Assembly (NCBI GenBank): GCA_031547885.1
Contig: JAVBRO010000026.1
Location: forward strand, 1 to 52,999
Source of the DNA: UBA940 sp031547885
Lineage (GTDB): Bacteria; Bacteroidota; Bacteroidia; Bacteroidales; Rikenellaceae
Direction of reading: 5' to 3'
DNA: 52,999 bases
Part shown: positions 20,201 through 28,327 of the stretch, one piece after another
Numbering within the stretch: position 1 is the stretch's first letter
Layout of the letters: every line of letters starts with the position of its first letter
Position numbers and translations under genes: made by a program
Notes under the pieces: model-generated
Told to the model about the DNA's origin: nothing
What the model saw: the letters and a program-made list of their open reading frames with translations, nothing else
Databases searched by the model: none

Positions 20201-20976
20201 TTATGGGTTTCAGCTTTGATTGAGATAACGCTCTCAAAGTCCTTCGTCTCAAAGAAATCGGGTTTGTCGTGCGACGCCGGAGCGAACTGTTCGGCCACGG
20301 GGCCCTGCACGAAAGCGCAGTTGTCCTTATAGGCCGAAGTGACCAGATTCGGGTGCGTCTTGGTGGTCTTTTTGATCAGGCCGAAAAGTGTCTCCGGCAT
20401 CGCGCGGCCGTCTATCACGAATTCGCCGTTGAAGATCTTGTGGCGGCAGTGCTCGGAATTGACCTGCGAAAATCCGAAAACCTCGCTGTCGGTGAGCGGA
20501 CGGGCCATTTTGGCGCTCACCTCTTTCAGGTAGGCCGCCTCGTCGGCGCTCAGCGCAAGGCCTTCCTGCTTGTTATATGCATCGATATCTTCTATATATC
20601 GGATCGGGTCGGGCTGTTTGGTGATGGTGAAAACGCTCTGCCCTATCTCCCTGTAGCGGCGGTTGAGCATCGGGTCGAAAGAGGCATCCGGGCCGTCGGC
20701 AAAGAATTCCTCGATGCGTCTGATCCCGGATATACCCATGTTCTGGGTGATCTCGACCGCGTTCGTGCTCCATGGGGTTATCATTTCGCGGCGCGGGCCT
20801 ATGAATTCCCCTTCGATGTTCTCGGCCGGGGTGTTTTCCCCATCCTTAATCGCCGTCGTCGTTACGACTGCAGCGCCGGAAAAGAGCCATTCCAGCCTTC
20901 CGATATCCGTTTTATTGAGTTCAGAAGCGGCATCCACCGCGTAGATTTTTTGCTTGTCGCCAAAAAGTAAAACCAT
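17254..20976 (-). CDS. purL: Phosphoribosylformylglycinamidine synthase (FGAM synthase, large fused form)
   Basis: It converts FGAR to FGAM with ATP and glutamine in purine synthesis. The 1240 residues are the fused PurL type with ATPase domains and a C-terminal glutamine amidotransferase. The nucleophile Cys is in GICNGCQ (C1085), with the partner His and Glu in HLER (H1198, E1200). GGVGYGKK and DHGAGGHLN lie in the synthetase part. It is the last gene of the plsC-parE-parC-aroK-purL run, 21 bp after aroK. Confidence 0.97.
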   Translation of the reverse strand: MVLLFGDKQKIYAVDAASELNKTDIGRLEWLFSGAAVVTTTAIKDGENTPAENIEGEFIGPRREMITPWSTNAVEITQNMGISGIRRIEEFFADGPDASFDPMLNRRYREIGQSVFTITKQPDPIRYIEDIDAYNKQEGLALSADEAAYLKEVSAKMARPLTDSEVFGFSQVNSEHCRHKIFNGEFVIDGRAMPETLFGLIKKTTKTHPNLVTSAYKDNCAFVQGPVAEQFAPASHDKPDFFETKDFESVISIKAETHNFPTTVEPFNGAATGTGGEIRDRIAGGKGAFPIAGTAVYMTSYPRLDGGREWEQAVPPRKWLYQTPEDILIKASNGASDFGNKFGQPLICGSLLTFEHAENGKTYGYDKVIMMAGGVGYGKKQDSLKDEPSAGDAVVLLGGDNYRIGMGGGAVSSVATGEYANDIELNAVQRSNPEMQKRVYNAIRAVSEADANPIISIHDHGAGGHLNCLSELVEATGGRIDMENLPVGDPTLSAREIVGNESQERMGLVIDKKYIEYLRKISERERAPMYVIGETTGDMQFTFVNNKSGERPIDWPLAYMFGKAPRTLLNDKTLRELFKPVDYNPGQIVRYIEQTLQIEAVACKDWLTNKVDRSVTGRIAMQQCAGQVQLPLNDCAVVALDYQGKGGIATAIGHAPVAAMIDPAEGSRLAIAESLTNIVFAPLAHGLKGVSLSANWMWPCKNAGEDARLYKAVEGASEFAIALGINIPTGKDSLSMTQKYPDGKLVYAPGTVIITSAAEVSEVSKSVKAAMRQKESDIVYVDMSRSAFALGGSSFAQIVDKVGCETPTVKDAAYFAKAFDAVQKIIADGTVMAGHDVSAGGLITALLEMTFADNRTGIALDLDGFAEKDLVRLLFSEKPALVLQVENGAAIATELKNTGIDAQAIGRINLNRNFTVKGAGVEFELLQDDLRDKWYKTSYLLDRRQSGKTKAAERYANYKTQELEYKFPASFDGKYATLGIDPHRKAKSGIRAAIIREKGCQCDREVAWIMHLAGMDVKDVHMTDLVSGRETLEDVNMIAFVGGFSNSDVLGSAKGWAGAFLYNEKAKQALDRFYARPDTLSVGICNGCQLMIELRLITSGRAEMPCMLHTDSHKFESGFVGVDVQQNGSVMLGSLSGAKLGIWIAHGEGKFSLPGKESDYNIVLKYSHEGYPANPNGSDFNTAGIASADGRHLAMMPHLERALKPWNWAYYPDERTGDEITPWIEAFINARNWIDKKLNG

Positions 20977-20997
20977 TTCTATATATCTTCTTTTGAG

Positions 20998-21525
20998 TTA
21001 ACGTTTCAAAGTCCCGACTTGTTGTAGCAGCAGTCCGACGATCCGTTCGTCGGCCGCGCCGTCGCAATCGAGCACAAATGTAGCCTTATTATAGTGTTTT
21101 TCGCGCTCGGGGAGCACATTGTTTATGTACGCCAGCAGCTCTTCATCATTCATCCCTTTGATCTTGGGGCGTTTATCGCGCCCTTTTTCGTCGATGCGCT
21201 GCACGATGCGTTCCGGCGGCATTTTCAGGTAGACGGTCACGCCGGCGGCATTCAGAGCCTCCATCGCCCCGCCGCGGCAGACGGCTCCCCCGCCCAGGGC
21301 CACAACGGTGTCGCGTTCAATGGCCGGGAGAGTATCCAGCACCTCCTTTTCAAGCGCGCGGAACCAATCCTCGCCTTTTGGCTCAAAAATTTCCGGGAGG
21401 GTCATTCCGGCGCGGCGTTCGATCTCGCGATCGGTGTCCAGGAAATCCCACTCGGCCTGTATCGCAAGGCGGCGTCCGAAACTGCTTTTGCCGCTGCCCA
21501 TGAATCCGACGAGGAAAATTTTCAT
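20998..21525 (-). CDS. aroK: Shikimate kinase
   Basis: It phosphorylates shikimate on the way to chorismate. The 175 residues carry the P-loop GFMGSGKSSFGRRLA (from residue 7), the shikimate-binding DTDREIERRAG and the central ALGGGAV. The ATG at 21525 is preferred over the GTG one codon upstream. Its start lies 4 bp from the parC stop. Chorismate also feeds menaquinone, made here through mqnE, but that link is metabolic only. Confidence 0.94.
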   Translation of the reverse strand: MKIFLVGFMGSGKSSFGRRLAIQAEWDFLDTDREIERRAGMTLPEIFEPKGEDWFRALEKEVLDTLPAIERDTVVALGGGAVCRGGAMEALNAAGVTVYLKMPPERIVQRIDEKGRDKRPKIKGMNDEELLAYINNVLPEREKHYNKATFVLDCDGAADERIVGLLLQQVGTLKR

Positions 21526-21528
21526 CAC

Positions 21529-24501
21529 TTAAAACAGGTTAAGCTGTTCGGTGTGCGGGTTGCGCGTGTCGTCGACCTCCTCCGTGCGTTCGATCTCGAT
21601 CTGGACCGGGCCTGCCGGGATGGGTGCGGATTCCTCTTCCTCCGGCTCCTGTCCAACCCCATCGTCTTCTTCCGGTTCCGGTTCGGGGGTCGGTTCGGGA
21701 GCAGGTTTCGGCGCGGTTTTTTTAGCCGCGGGAGCCTTCTTTACAGGCTTTTTCTCTACAGGTTCTTCGACGCCCGCCGGTTCTTCCTGCACAGGCTCTT
21801 CTTCGCCACCCGCAGAGTCGTTCCCAGTCTCCCCGTCTTCATCCCCGCCGTCTTCTTCGCTCCCGTCGTCATCCTCATCGATGTCAACGTCGTCGAAATC
21901 GTCACCGTCCGCTCCGGCTCCGCCGTAGTCGGGTTCGTCGTCATCGTCGTCGGGGCCGGGTTCAGGCTCGTCGGGCTCTTCCGGTTCGAGGAAGGCCAGA
22001 GCGCCCACATCCAGCGTCGTGATGCGTTTGCCCTTGGCGTTATGGCTCTTGATACCTATATATTCTTCGACGTTGACGAGGTCGGTCGGCCGTCCCGCGT
22101 TGTTCCCCTTGTAGGTCACCTCCAACTGAGGATGCACCGTGTCGGTGATCCCCACCAGGCGGCAGTCGGCGTCGAGGTAGGTCTGCGACTTGTCGCTCAC
22201 GACGGCCGGGAAGCGCTTCACGTAGTAGTATTTCTGCCCCTCGTCGAAGTAGGTGACGCTGTAGACCTTGTCCGAATCGTATTTCTCGACGCGCACCGTG
22301 TCCTCGGGGAAGTGGTGCGTCAGTTCGTAGCCCGTGATGTAATACTGGTGCCGGCCGAAGACGACGATCTTGTCGTCGCCCATGAACTCGCCCAGCAGCA
22401 CCCCGCGTCCGTCGGCGTTCAGGCGGCGGATATCCTCGTCGAACCAGATGTTCTGGCCGCCCAGCGTCGACGCCCCTTTCTCCTTGAGAACTATCTTGTG
22501 GATGCCGTAGCGCGAGAAGAGGTTGCCCTGGCTGCTGCGCCCCTTGATGGCAAGCTTCGAGAAATCGAGGTCGGTGATAACCTTTTTGAGCCTCGGTCTC
22601 GGCTTGAAGTATATTTTCAGCACCTCGGCCTCGCCGTTGGGGTTGACGCTCAGGTACAGCAGGTCGCTGCCTGGAGTGCCTTTCGTCAGGTCGTACTCCT
22701 TGTCGCGCGTGATCCCCTTGATGGCGCACCTCTTCATCATGATCTTGCCGTTCTTGCCGTCGCGGTAGAGCGCGTTGTAGATCGTGCGCTCGTCGTTGCG
22801 CTTGAACACACCTATATATAAGATGTTCTTGTGGAAATAGGACTTTTCGGCGACTTTCGTGATGGTGTAGCGGCCGTCCTTGCAGATGACGATCACGTCG
22901 TCGATATCCGAGCAGTCGCACACCAACTCCTCTTTCCTCATGCCGTTGCCGGTTCCGAAGAACCCCTCGGCACGGTCGACGTAGAGTTTCTCGTTGGCCA
23001 CGGCGACTTTCGTCACCTCGATCGAGTCGAACGCGCGTATCTCGGTGCGGCGCTCGCGTCCCTTGCCGTATTTCTCCTTTATGCGTTTGTAATACGCAAT
23101 GGTATAAGGCACGATATGCTCGATGTCGTGCTTCACCTGTTCCATCTCCTCCTCGACGGATTTGATGTGCTCGTCAGCCTTGGCGGTGTCGTAGCGCGAA
23201 ATGCGGATGAAGCGCAGTTCCGTCAGCTTCACGACGTCGTCCTTGGTAACCTCGCGGCGCAGCAGCTTCTTGAAAGGCTCCAACCCCTCATCCACGGCCG
23301 AATAGGCCTCTTCGCGGGTTTTCGCACCCTCGATGCGCTGGTATATCTTGTTCTCGATGAATATCTTCTCCAGCGACGACATATGCCAGTCTTCGCTCAG
23401 TTCGTCGAGGCGGATGTGAAGTTCCTGATTCAGCAGGTCGCGCGTGCGGTCGGTGCTGCGGCGCAGTATTTCGGTGACGCCCAGGAAGTGCGGCTTCTCC
23501 TCCCAGATCACCGTGGAGTTGGGCGAGATCGAGACCTCGCAGTCGGTGAATGCGTAGAGTGCGTCGATGGTCTTGTCGCTCGATTCGTCGGCCGAGACAT
23601 GGATGATTATCTCGACGTTGGCGGCAGTGTTGTCGTCCACCTTTTTGATCTTGATCTTGCCGCGGTCGTTGGCCTTGATGATCGACTCCTTGATCCCTTC
23701 GGTGGTGGTTCCGAAAGGTATTTCGGTGATGGCGAGGGTGCGTTTGTCGATCTTGCTGATCTTGGCGCGGGCCTTTACGACTCCGCCCCGCAGGCCGTTG
23801 TTGTAGCGGCTCACGTCGACCATGCCGCCTGTCGGGAAGTCGGGGTACAGCTCGAAATCTTCGCCTTTCAGGCAGGCTATCGAGGCGTCGATCAGCTCGT
23901 TGAAGTTGTGGGGAAGTATCTTCGATGCGAGACCGACCGCGATCCCTTCGACGCCCTGGGCCAGCAGCAGCGGGAATTTCACGGGAAGGGTTACCGGCTC
24001 GTTGTTGCGGCCGTCGTACGAGAGCATCCACTCGGTGGTCTTGGGGTTGAAAACCACGTCGAGGGCGAATTTCGACAGCCTCGCCTCTATATATCGCGCC
24101 GCCGCCGCCCCGTCGCCCGTCAGTATGTTGCCCCAGTTTCCCTGGCAGTCGATCAGCAGGTCTTTCTGCCCCAGCTGCACCAGCGCGTCGCCGATCGACG
24201 CGTCGCCGTGGGGGTGGAACTGCATCGTGTGGCCGATGACGTTGGCCACCTTGTTGTAGCGGCCGTCGTCGAGTCGCTTCATCGAGTGCAGGATGCGCCT
24301 CTGGACCGGTTTCAGTCCGTCCTCGACGTGCGGCACGGCGCGTTCCAGGATCACGTACGAGGCATAGTCGAGCCACCACTCGCGGTACATGCCCGTGAGT
24401 TTGTGGCGCCCCGACGGCTCGGTCCCGGTGATCTTATCGTATTTGCCCGAGCCTGCCCCGGCAACCTCTTTCTCTTCGTTATTTATCTCTTTGTCGCTCA
24501 T
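21529..24501 (-). CDS. parC: Topoisomerase IV/gyrase subunit A-like protein with a long acidic tail
   Basis: It is the DNA breakage-reunion subunit of a type IIA topoisomerase. The 990 residues have the catalytic Tyr in AAARYIEARLSKFA (Y137), the QRRILHSM and FHPHGDAS segments typical of GyrA/ParC, and a C-terminal beta-pinwheel-like region to about residue 830. About 150 residues follow that are nearly all Asp, Glu, Pro, Gly, Ala and Lys, ending HTEQLNLF. This disordered tail and the final QLNLF are unusual and are discussed as a finding. parC follows parE by 3 bp. Calling it ParC rather than GyrA rests on its pairing with a 617-residue ParE-like subunit. Confidence 0.9.
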   Translation of the reverse strand: MSDKEINNEEKEVAGAGSGKYDKITGTEPSGRHKLTGMYREWWLDYASYVILERAVPHVEDGLKPVQRRILHSMKRLDDGRYNKVANVIGHTMQFHPHGDASIGDALVQLGQKDLLIDCQGNWGNILTGDGAAAARYIEARLSKFALDVVFNPKTTEWMLSYDGRNNEPVTLPVKFPLLLAQGVEGIAVGLASKILPHNFNELIDASIACLKGEDFELYPDFPTGGMVDVSRYNNGLRGGVVKARAKISKIDKRTLAITEIPFGTTTEGIKESIIKANDRGKIKIKKVDDNTAANVEIIIHVSADESSDKTIDALYAFTDCEVSISPNSTVIWEEKPHFLGVTEILRRSTDRTRDLLNQELHIRLDELSEDWHMSSLEKIFIENKIYQRIEGAKTREEAYSAVDEGLEPFKKLLRREVTKDDVVKLTELRFIRISRYDTAKADEHIKSVEEEMEQVKHDIEHIVPYTIAYYKRIKEKYGKGRERRTEIRAFDSIEVTKVAVANEKLYVDRAEGFFGTGNGMRKEELVCDCSDIDDVIVICKDGRYTITKVAEKSYFHKNILYIGVFKRNDERTIYNALYRDGKNGKIMMKRCAIKGITRDKEYDLTKGTPGSDLLYLSVNPNGEAEVLKIYFKPRPRLKKVITDLDFSKLAIKGRSSQGNLFSRYGIHKIVLKEKGASTLGGQNIWFDEDIRRLNADGRGVLLGEFMGDDKIVVFGRHQYYITGYELTHHFPEDTVRVEKYDSDKVYSVTYFDEGQKYYYVKRFPAVVSDKSQTYLDADCRLVGITDTVHPQLEVTYKGNNAGRPTDLVNVEEYIGIKSHNAKGKRITTLDVGALAFLEPEEPDEPEPGPDDDDDEPDYGGAGADGDDFDDVDIDEDDDGSEEDGGDEDGETGNDSAGGEEEPVQEEPAGVEEPVEKKPVKKAPAAKKTAPKPAPEPTPEPEPEEDDGVGQEPEEEESAPIPAGPVQIEIERTEEVDDTRNPHTEQLNLF

Positions 24502-24504
24502 GTC

Positions 24505-26358
24505 TTACAGTTGATCTTCCACGTAATCGGCTTCGATCCGCAGGTTGTCTATCACAAAATCCCGTCTCTCGGGAGTGTTTGCTCCCATGTAGAACGCCAG
24601 CATCTCGGGAATGGTGTCGTCGCGCGTAAGGCGCACTTTTTCGAGGCGCATATCCTCGCCGATGAACTCCGCGAACTCTTCGGCGGAAATTTCACCGAGA
24701 CCTTTGAATCGGGTTATTTCGGCTGTCGTGCCCAGTTTTTTGATCGCTTTCTGGCGCTCTTCGTCGGTGTAGCAGTAGTGGGTCTCCTTCTTGTTGCGGA
24801 CGCGGAAAAGCGGCGTCTGCAGCACGAAAAGGTGTCCCTGGCGTATCACTTCAGGGAAGAACTGCAGGAAGAACGTCATCATCAGAAGGCGTATGTGCAT
24901 GCCGTCTACGTCGGCATCCGTGGCGATTATCACCTTGTTATAGCGCAGGTTATCTATGCTCTCTTCAATATTCAGCGCGGCCTGCAATAAGTTAAACTCC
25001 TCGTTCTCGTAGACCACTTTTTTGGTCAGCCCGTAGGTGTTGAGCGGCTTTCCGCGCAGCGAGAATACGGCCTGGGTCTTCACGTCGCGGCTCTTTGTGA
25101 TCGAACCGCTCGCCGAGTTGCCCTCGGTGATGAAGATCATCGAATCCTCGGCCCGCTCGTTCTTGTCGTTGAAGTGTATCTTGCAGTCGCGCAGCTTGCG
25201 GTTGTTGAGGCTCACCTTCTTGGCCATTTCGCGCGCCTTCTTCTGCACGCCCGAGATCGCCTTGCGCTCCTTCTCGTTCTCGACTATCTTTTTGTTCAGG
25301 ATATCGGCCGTCTGCGGATGCTTGTGCAGGTAGTTGTCGAGCTTTTCGCCCACGAAATCGAGGATGAACTGCCTCACCGTCGGGCCTTTCGGACCCATGT
25401 TCTTCGACCCCAGCTTGATCTTGGTCTGGCTCTCGAACTCGGGCTCCTCGACGCTGATGCTGACCGCCGCCACGATCGACGAACGGATGTCCTCCGGAGC
25501 ATAGTCCTTGTGATAAAACTCCTTGATGGTCTTTGCGATGGCCTCGCGGAAAGCCGTCTGGTGAGTGCCCCCCTGCGAAGTGTACTGGCTGTTGACGAAC
25601 GAAAAATAGCTTTCGCCGTAACCCGTGCCGTGGGTGATGACTATCTCGATGTCGTCGGCTTTCAGGTGGATGGGCTCGTAGAGCGGTTCCTCGCCCAGGT
25701 TCTCGTTCAGCAAGTCCAGCAGGCCGTTCTTCGACACGAAAGTCTGGTCGTCGTTAAGCTTTATCGCCAGGCCTGTGTTCAGGTAGGTGTAGTTACGAAC
25801 GCGCTGCTCGACGTACTCCATGTTGTAGACGTACTCGCCGAATACCTCGGTGTCGACCACGTAGCTCGTGCAGGTGCCGTCCTTTTCGCCCACGCCGCTC
25901 TCCCACTTGTCGCTGATCTCGATGCCGCGCTCGAAAGTCACCGTGCGGGCCTCGCCGCCGCGGACGCTGCGGGCCGTGAAACTGCTCGACAGCATGTTCA
26001 CCGCCTTGACCCCGACGCCGTTCAGACCGACCGTCTTTTTGAAGGCCTCGCTGCCGTACTTGCCGCTGGTGTTGATCTTCGACACCGCGTCCGAGAGGCT
26101 GTTGAGCGGAATGCCGCGCCCGTAGTCGCGCACCGTCACAACTTTTCCGCTGCTGATCGAAAGTTCTATCGTCTTGCCCGCCCCCATTATGAATTCGTCG
26201 ACCGAGTTGTCCATCACCTCCTTGATGAGGGTGTAGATCCCGTCGTCGGGCTGGCTGCCGTCACCGAGTTTCCCTATCCACATACCCGGACGCAGGCGCA
26301 TCTGCTCCCGCGTGCTGAGCGTCTTAATGTCACTCTCGGTGTATTTTACCTCTGCCAT
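24505..26358 (-). CDS. parE: Topoisomerase IV/gyrase subunit B-like ATPase
   Basis: It is the ATPase subunit partner of the downstream parC. The 617 residues contain the GHKL ATP site (VMDNSVDEF, RDYGRGIPL, VGLNGVGVKAVN), the transducer domain and a Toprim domain (ITEGNSASGSI, IIATDADVDGMHIRLLMM), ending without the insertions found in enteric GyrB. It is 16 bp after plsC and 3 bp before parC. The missing insertion and the length point to ParE rather than GyrB. Confidence 0.93.
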   Translation of the reverse strand: MAEVKYTESDIKTLSTREQMRLRPGMWIGKLGDGSQPDDGIYTLIKEVMDNSVDEFIMGAGKTIELSISSGKVVTVRDYGRGIPLNSLSDAVSKINTSGKYGSEAFKKTVGLNGVGVKAVNMLSSSFTARSVRGGEARTVTFERGIEISDKWESGVGEKDGTCTSYVVDTEVFGEYVYNMEYVEQRVRNYTYLNTGLAIKLNDDQTFVSKNGLLDLLNENLGEEPLYEPIHLKADDIEIVITHGTGYGESYFSFVNSQYTSQGGTHQTAFREAIAKTIKEFYHKDYAPEDIRSSIVAAVSISVEEPEFESQTKIKLGSKNMGPKGPTVRQFILDFVGEKLDNYLHKHPQTADILNKKIVENEKERKAISGVQKKAREMAKKVSLNNRKLRDCKIHFNDKNERAEDSMIFITEGNSASGSITKSRDVKTQAVFSLRGKPLNTYGLTKKVVYENEEFNLLQAALNIEESIDNLRYNKVIIATDADVDGMHIRLLMMTFFLQFFPEVIRQGHLFVLQTPLFRVRNKKETHYCYTDEERQKAIKKLGTTAEITRFKGLGEISAEEFAEFIGEDMRLEKVRLTRDDTIPEMLAFYMGANTPERRDFVIDNLRIEADYVEDQL

Positions 26359-26374
26359 TGTAAGTTTTTGTTGC

Positions 26375-27139
26375 TTATTTCTTCGTGTTCTTCAATTCTT
26401 TCAACTCTTCGCGGATAGCCGTTTTGACGGCGACCATCCGGTCGTAGGTCTCTTCCATCACCTCTTTCGGGTGGCGGGCCGCAACCTCTTCGGCGCTCAC
26501 GGGTTCCAGTACCTGCACGGTGAAAGTGTGACGCCACGGGATTTTGCCATGTTTGCCCACTACCTTGCTGCCGTCGAGCACTACCGGAAGTATCGGCACG
26601 CCCGCCTCTTTTGCCAGTGCGAAGGCCGTCGGCTTAAACCGCTGTATCTCCTCGGTTTTCGAGCGCGAACCCTCAGGGAATATCGAAACGCACACCTTGC
26701 GGTCGCGCAGCCACATCAGCCCGTCGTCCATGATCATCTTGATCGCCTTGCGCGGGTTTTCGGTGGGAATCAGTATGTCGCCGTGCAGCCACATGTACTG
26801 CCCGATGAAGGGCATCCATTTATTGGAACTTTTCGACACCCAGCGGAAATTGAGCGGCACCCAGTAGAGCATCGGGATGTCGACCATCGAGCGGTGGTTC
26901 AGCACGATCACGTAGACCTGCTTTTTGTCGACGTACTCCAGTCCCCGGACCCGCGTCTTCCAACACGGCGGAGTGCGGAAAAATAGCATCGAGATGCCCC
27001 GCGAGATCGCCTGCACCGCCCGCCTCTTGTTGTCGAACGGAACCGTGAACGGGAACACTATCACCGTGGCTATCAGGAATGTGGTCACCGCCACCAGAAC
27101 GATGATGTAGTAGATTATATTAAACAAAAAAGTTCCCAT
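26375..27139 (-). CDS. plsC: 1-acyl-glycerol-3-phosphate acyltransferase
   Basis: It adds the second acyl chain to lysophosphatidic acid in phospholipid synthesis. The 254 residues start with a hydrophobic anchor (MGTFLFNIIYYIIVLVAVTT onward) and have the acyltransferase motifs NHRSMVD (H82 and D87 of HX4D) and FPEGSRSKTE. The ATG at 27139 is chosen because the promoter -7 box lies at 27173-27166; the open frame upstream of it would not be transcribed. It heads the plsC-parE-parC-aroK-purL run. Confidence 0.92.
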   Translation of the reverse strand: MGTFLFNIIYYIIVLVAVTTFLIATVIVFPFTVPFDNKRRAVQAISRGISMLFFRTPPCWKTRVRGLEYVDKKQVYVIVLNHRSMVDIPMLYWVPLNFRWVSKSSNKWMPFIGQYMWLHGDILIPTENPRKAIKMIMDDGLMWLRDRKVCVSIFPEGSRSKTEEIQRFKPTAFALAKEAGVPILPVVLDGSKVVGKHGKIPWRHTFTVQVLEPVSAEEVAARHPKEVMEETYDRMVAVKTAIREELKELKNTKK

Positions 27140-27165
27140 ACATATAAGTAAAAAATAGAGGCCCA

Positions 27166-27173
27166 CAAATTTA
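27166..27173 (-). promoter_or_regulatory. Promoter -7 box for the plsC-purL run
   Basis: The minus strand reads TAAATTTG, an exact TAnnTTTG match; the start of transcription should be near 27162, 23 nt before plsC. No other exact box is seen between plsC and purL, so this may drive all five genes. Confidence 0.6.
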
Positions 27174-27240
27174 GTCCTTTTTCCGCAACCGCACCAGACC
27201 ACTAATATCAACTTATCAACAATTAATCAAATTTTTTGGC

Positions 27241-27248
27241 TATTTTTG
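27241..27248 (+). promoter_or_regulatory. Promoter -7 box for fabD
   Basis: TATTTTTG matches TAnnTTTG. The predicted start is near 27252, giving a 27-nt A-rich leader without a Shine-Dalgarno sequence. Confidence 0.55.
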
Positions 27249-27278
27249 TCCCCGCTAATTAAATTAAAAATCGACTTT

Positions 27279-28166
27279 ATGGCAAAAGCATTTGTATTTC
27301 CCGGACAGGGAGCGCAGTATCCCGGAATGGGCAAGGACCTCTACGATTCGGTTCCCGCCGCCCGCGAAATGTTCGAAAAAGCAAACGATATACTCGGTTT
27401 CCGCATCACGGACATCATGTTCGGCGGGACCCCCGAAGAACTGAAACAGACGGCCGTGACGCAGCCCGCGGTGTTCCTCCACTCGGTGATACTCGCCAAA
27501 TCGCTCGGCGCGGCTTTCAATCCCGATATGGTCGCCGGACACTCGCTGGGCGAATTCTCGGCTTTGGTGGCTGCCGGTGCGCTCGGCTTCGAGGACGGTC
27601 TGAGGCTGGTCTCGATCCGCGCGAATGCAATGCAGAAGGCGTGCGAGGCACAGCCTTCGACGATGGCCGCCGTGCTGGCGCTCGAGGATGAAAAGGTCGA
27701 AGCGATATGTAAAGATATTGACGGTGTGGTGGTCGCGGCAAACTACAACTGCCCCGGACAGCTTGTGATCTCTGGAACGGTCGAGGCTGTCGACGCCGCC
27801 TGCGAGGCGCTGAAAGCGGCAGGCGCCAAACGCGCCCTGAGGCTTCCGGTCGGAGGGGCCTTCCACTCGCCGCTTATGGAGCCTGCCCGCGTGGAATTGG
27901 CCGCGGGTATCGCCGCTGCTCCGTTCAAGGCTCCGGTCTGTCCGGTTTATCAGAACGTAGACGCGAAACCCTATACCGATCCTGACAAGATCCGCGAAAA
28001 CCTGATCGCCCAGCTTACCTCTCCCGTGAGGTGGACGCAGGCGGTCCGGAATATGATCGCCGACGGCGCAAGCGAGTTCACGGAGCTCGGTCCGGGCAAC
28101 GTTCTTGCAGGGCTTATCTCAAAGATAGACAATTCGGTGCAGGTGGAATCGAAACAAACGCTTTAG
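27279..28166 (+). CDS. fabD: Malonyl-CoA:ACP transacylase
   Basis: It loads malonyl groups onto acyl-carrier protein for fatty acid synthesis. The 295 residues start FVFPGQGAQYPGMG, with the nucleophile Ser in GHSLGE (S89) and the catalytic His in GGAFHSPLM (H195). ATG 27279 (MAKAFVF) is used because it is the family start and lies downstream of the promoter. It is a single-gene unit ended by a terminator, divergent from plsC, so two lipid genes share one intergenic region. Confidence 0.96.
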   Translation: MAKAFVFPGQGAQYPGMGKDLYDSVPAAREMFEKANDILGFRITDIMFGGTPEELKQTAVTQPAVFLHSVILAKSLGAAFNPDMVAGHSLGEFSALVAAGALGFEDGLRLVSIRANAMQKACEAQPSTMAAVLALEDEKVEAICKDIDGVVVAANYNCPGQLVISGTVEAVDAACEALKAAGAKRALRLPVGGAFHSPLMEPARVELAAGIAAAPFKAPVCPVYQNVDAKPYTDPDKIRENLIAQLTSPVRWTQAVRNMIADGASEFTELGPGNVLAGLISKIDNSVQVESKQTL

Positions 28167-28186
28167 TTTAAGCAATACTTTAGTAC

Positions 28187-28213
28187 AAAGCAGCCTTTTG
28201 GGGCTGCTTTTTT
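28187..28213 (+). terminator. Rho-independent terminator after fabD
   Basis: AAAGCAGCC-TTTTG-GGGCTGCTTT with a continuing T-run. Confidence 0.9.
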
Positions 28214-28289
28214 ATTTCCATACGGCAGGTTGTGTGAAAAATAAATTAAAAATATTTAATAAGACCGATGTGTTTTGGAAATATTTTAT

Positions 28290-28297
28290 TATCTTCG
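28290..28297 (+). promoter_or_regulatory. Promoter -7 box for the ROK gene
   Basis: TATCTTCG fits TAnnTTYG. The predicted start is near 28301, about 27 nt before the ATG. A TTTG at 28274-28277 is too close to be a proper -33 element. Confidence 0.5.
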
Positions 28298-28327
28298 CAT
28301 TCAATTTAATCGCTCATTACTTACGAA

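Noticed and set aside
22831..24990. 719-codon open frame opposite parC/parE
   Set aside because: Same antisense effect; the opposite strand has unmistakable topoisomerase motifs.
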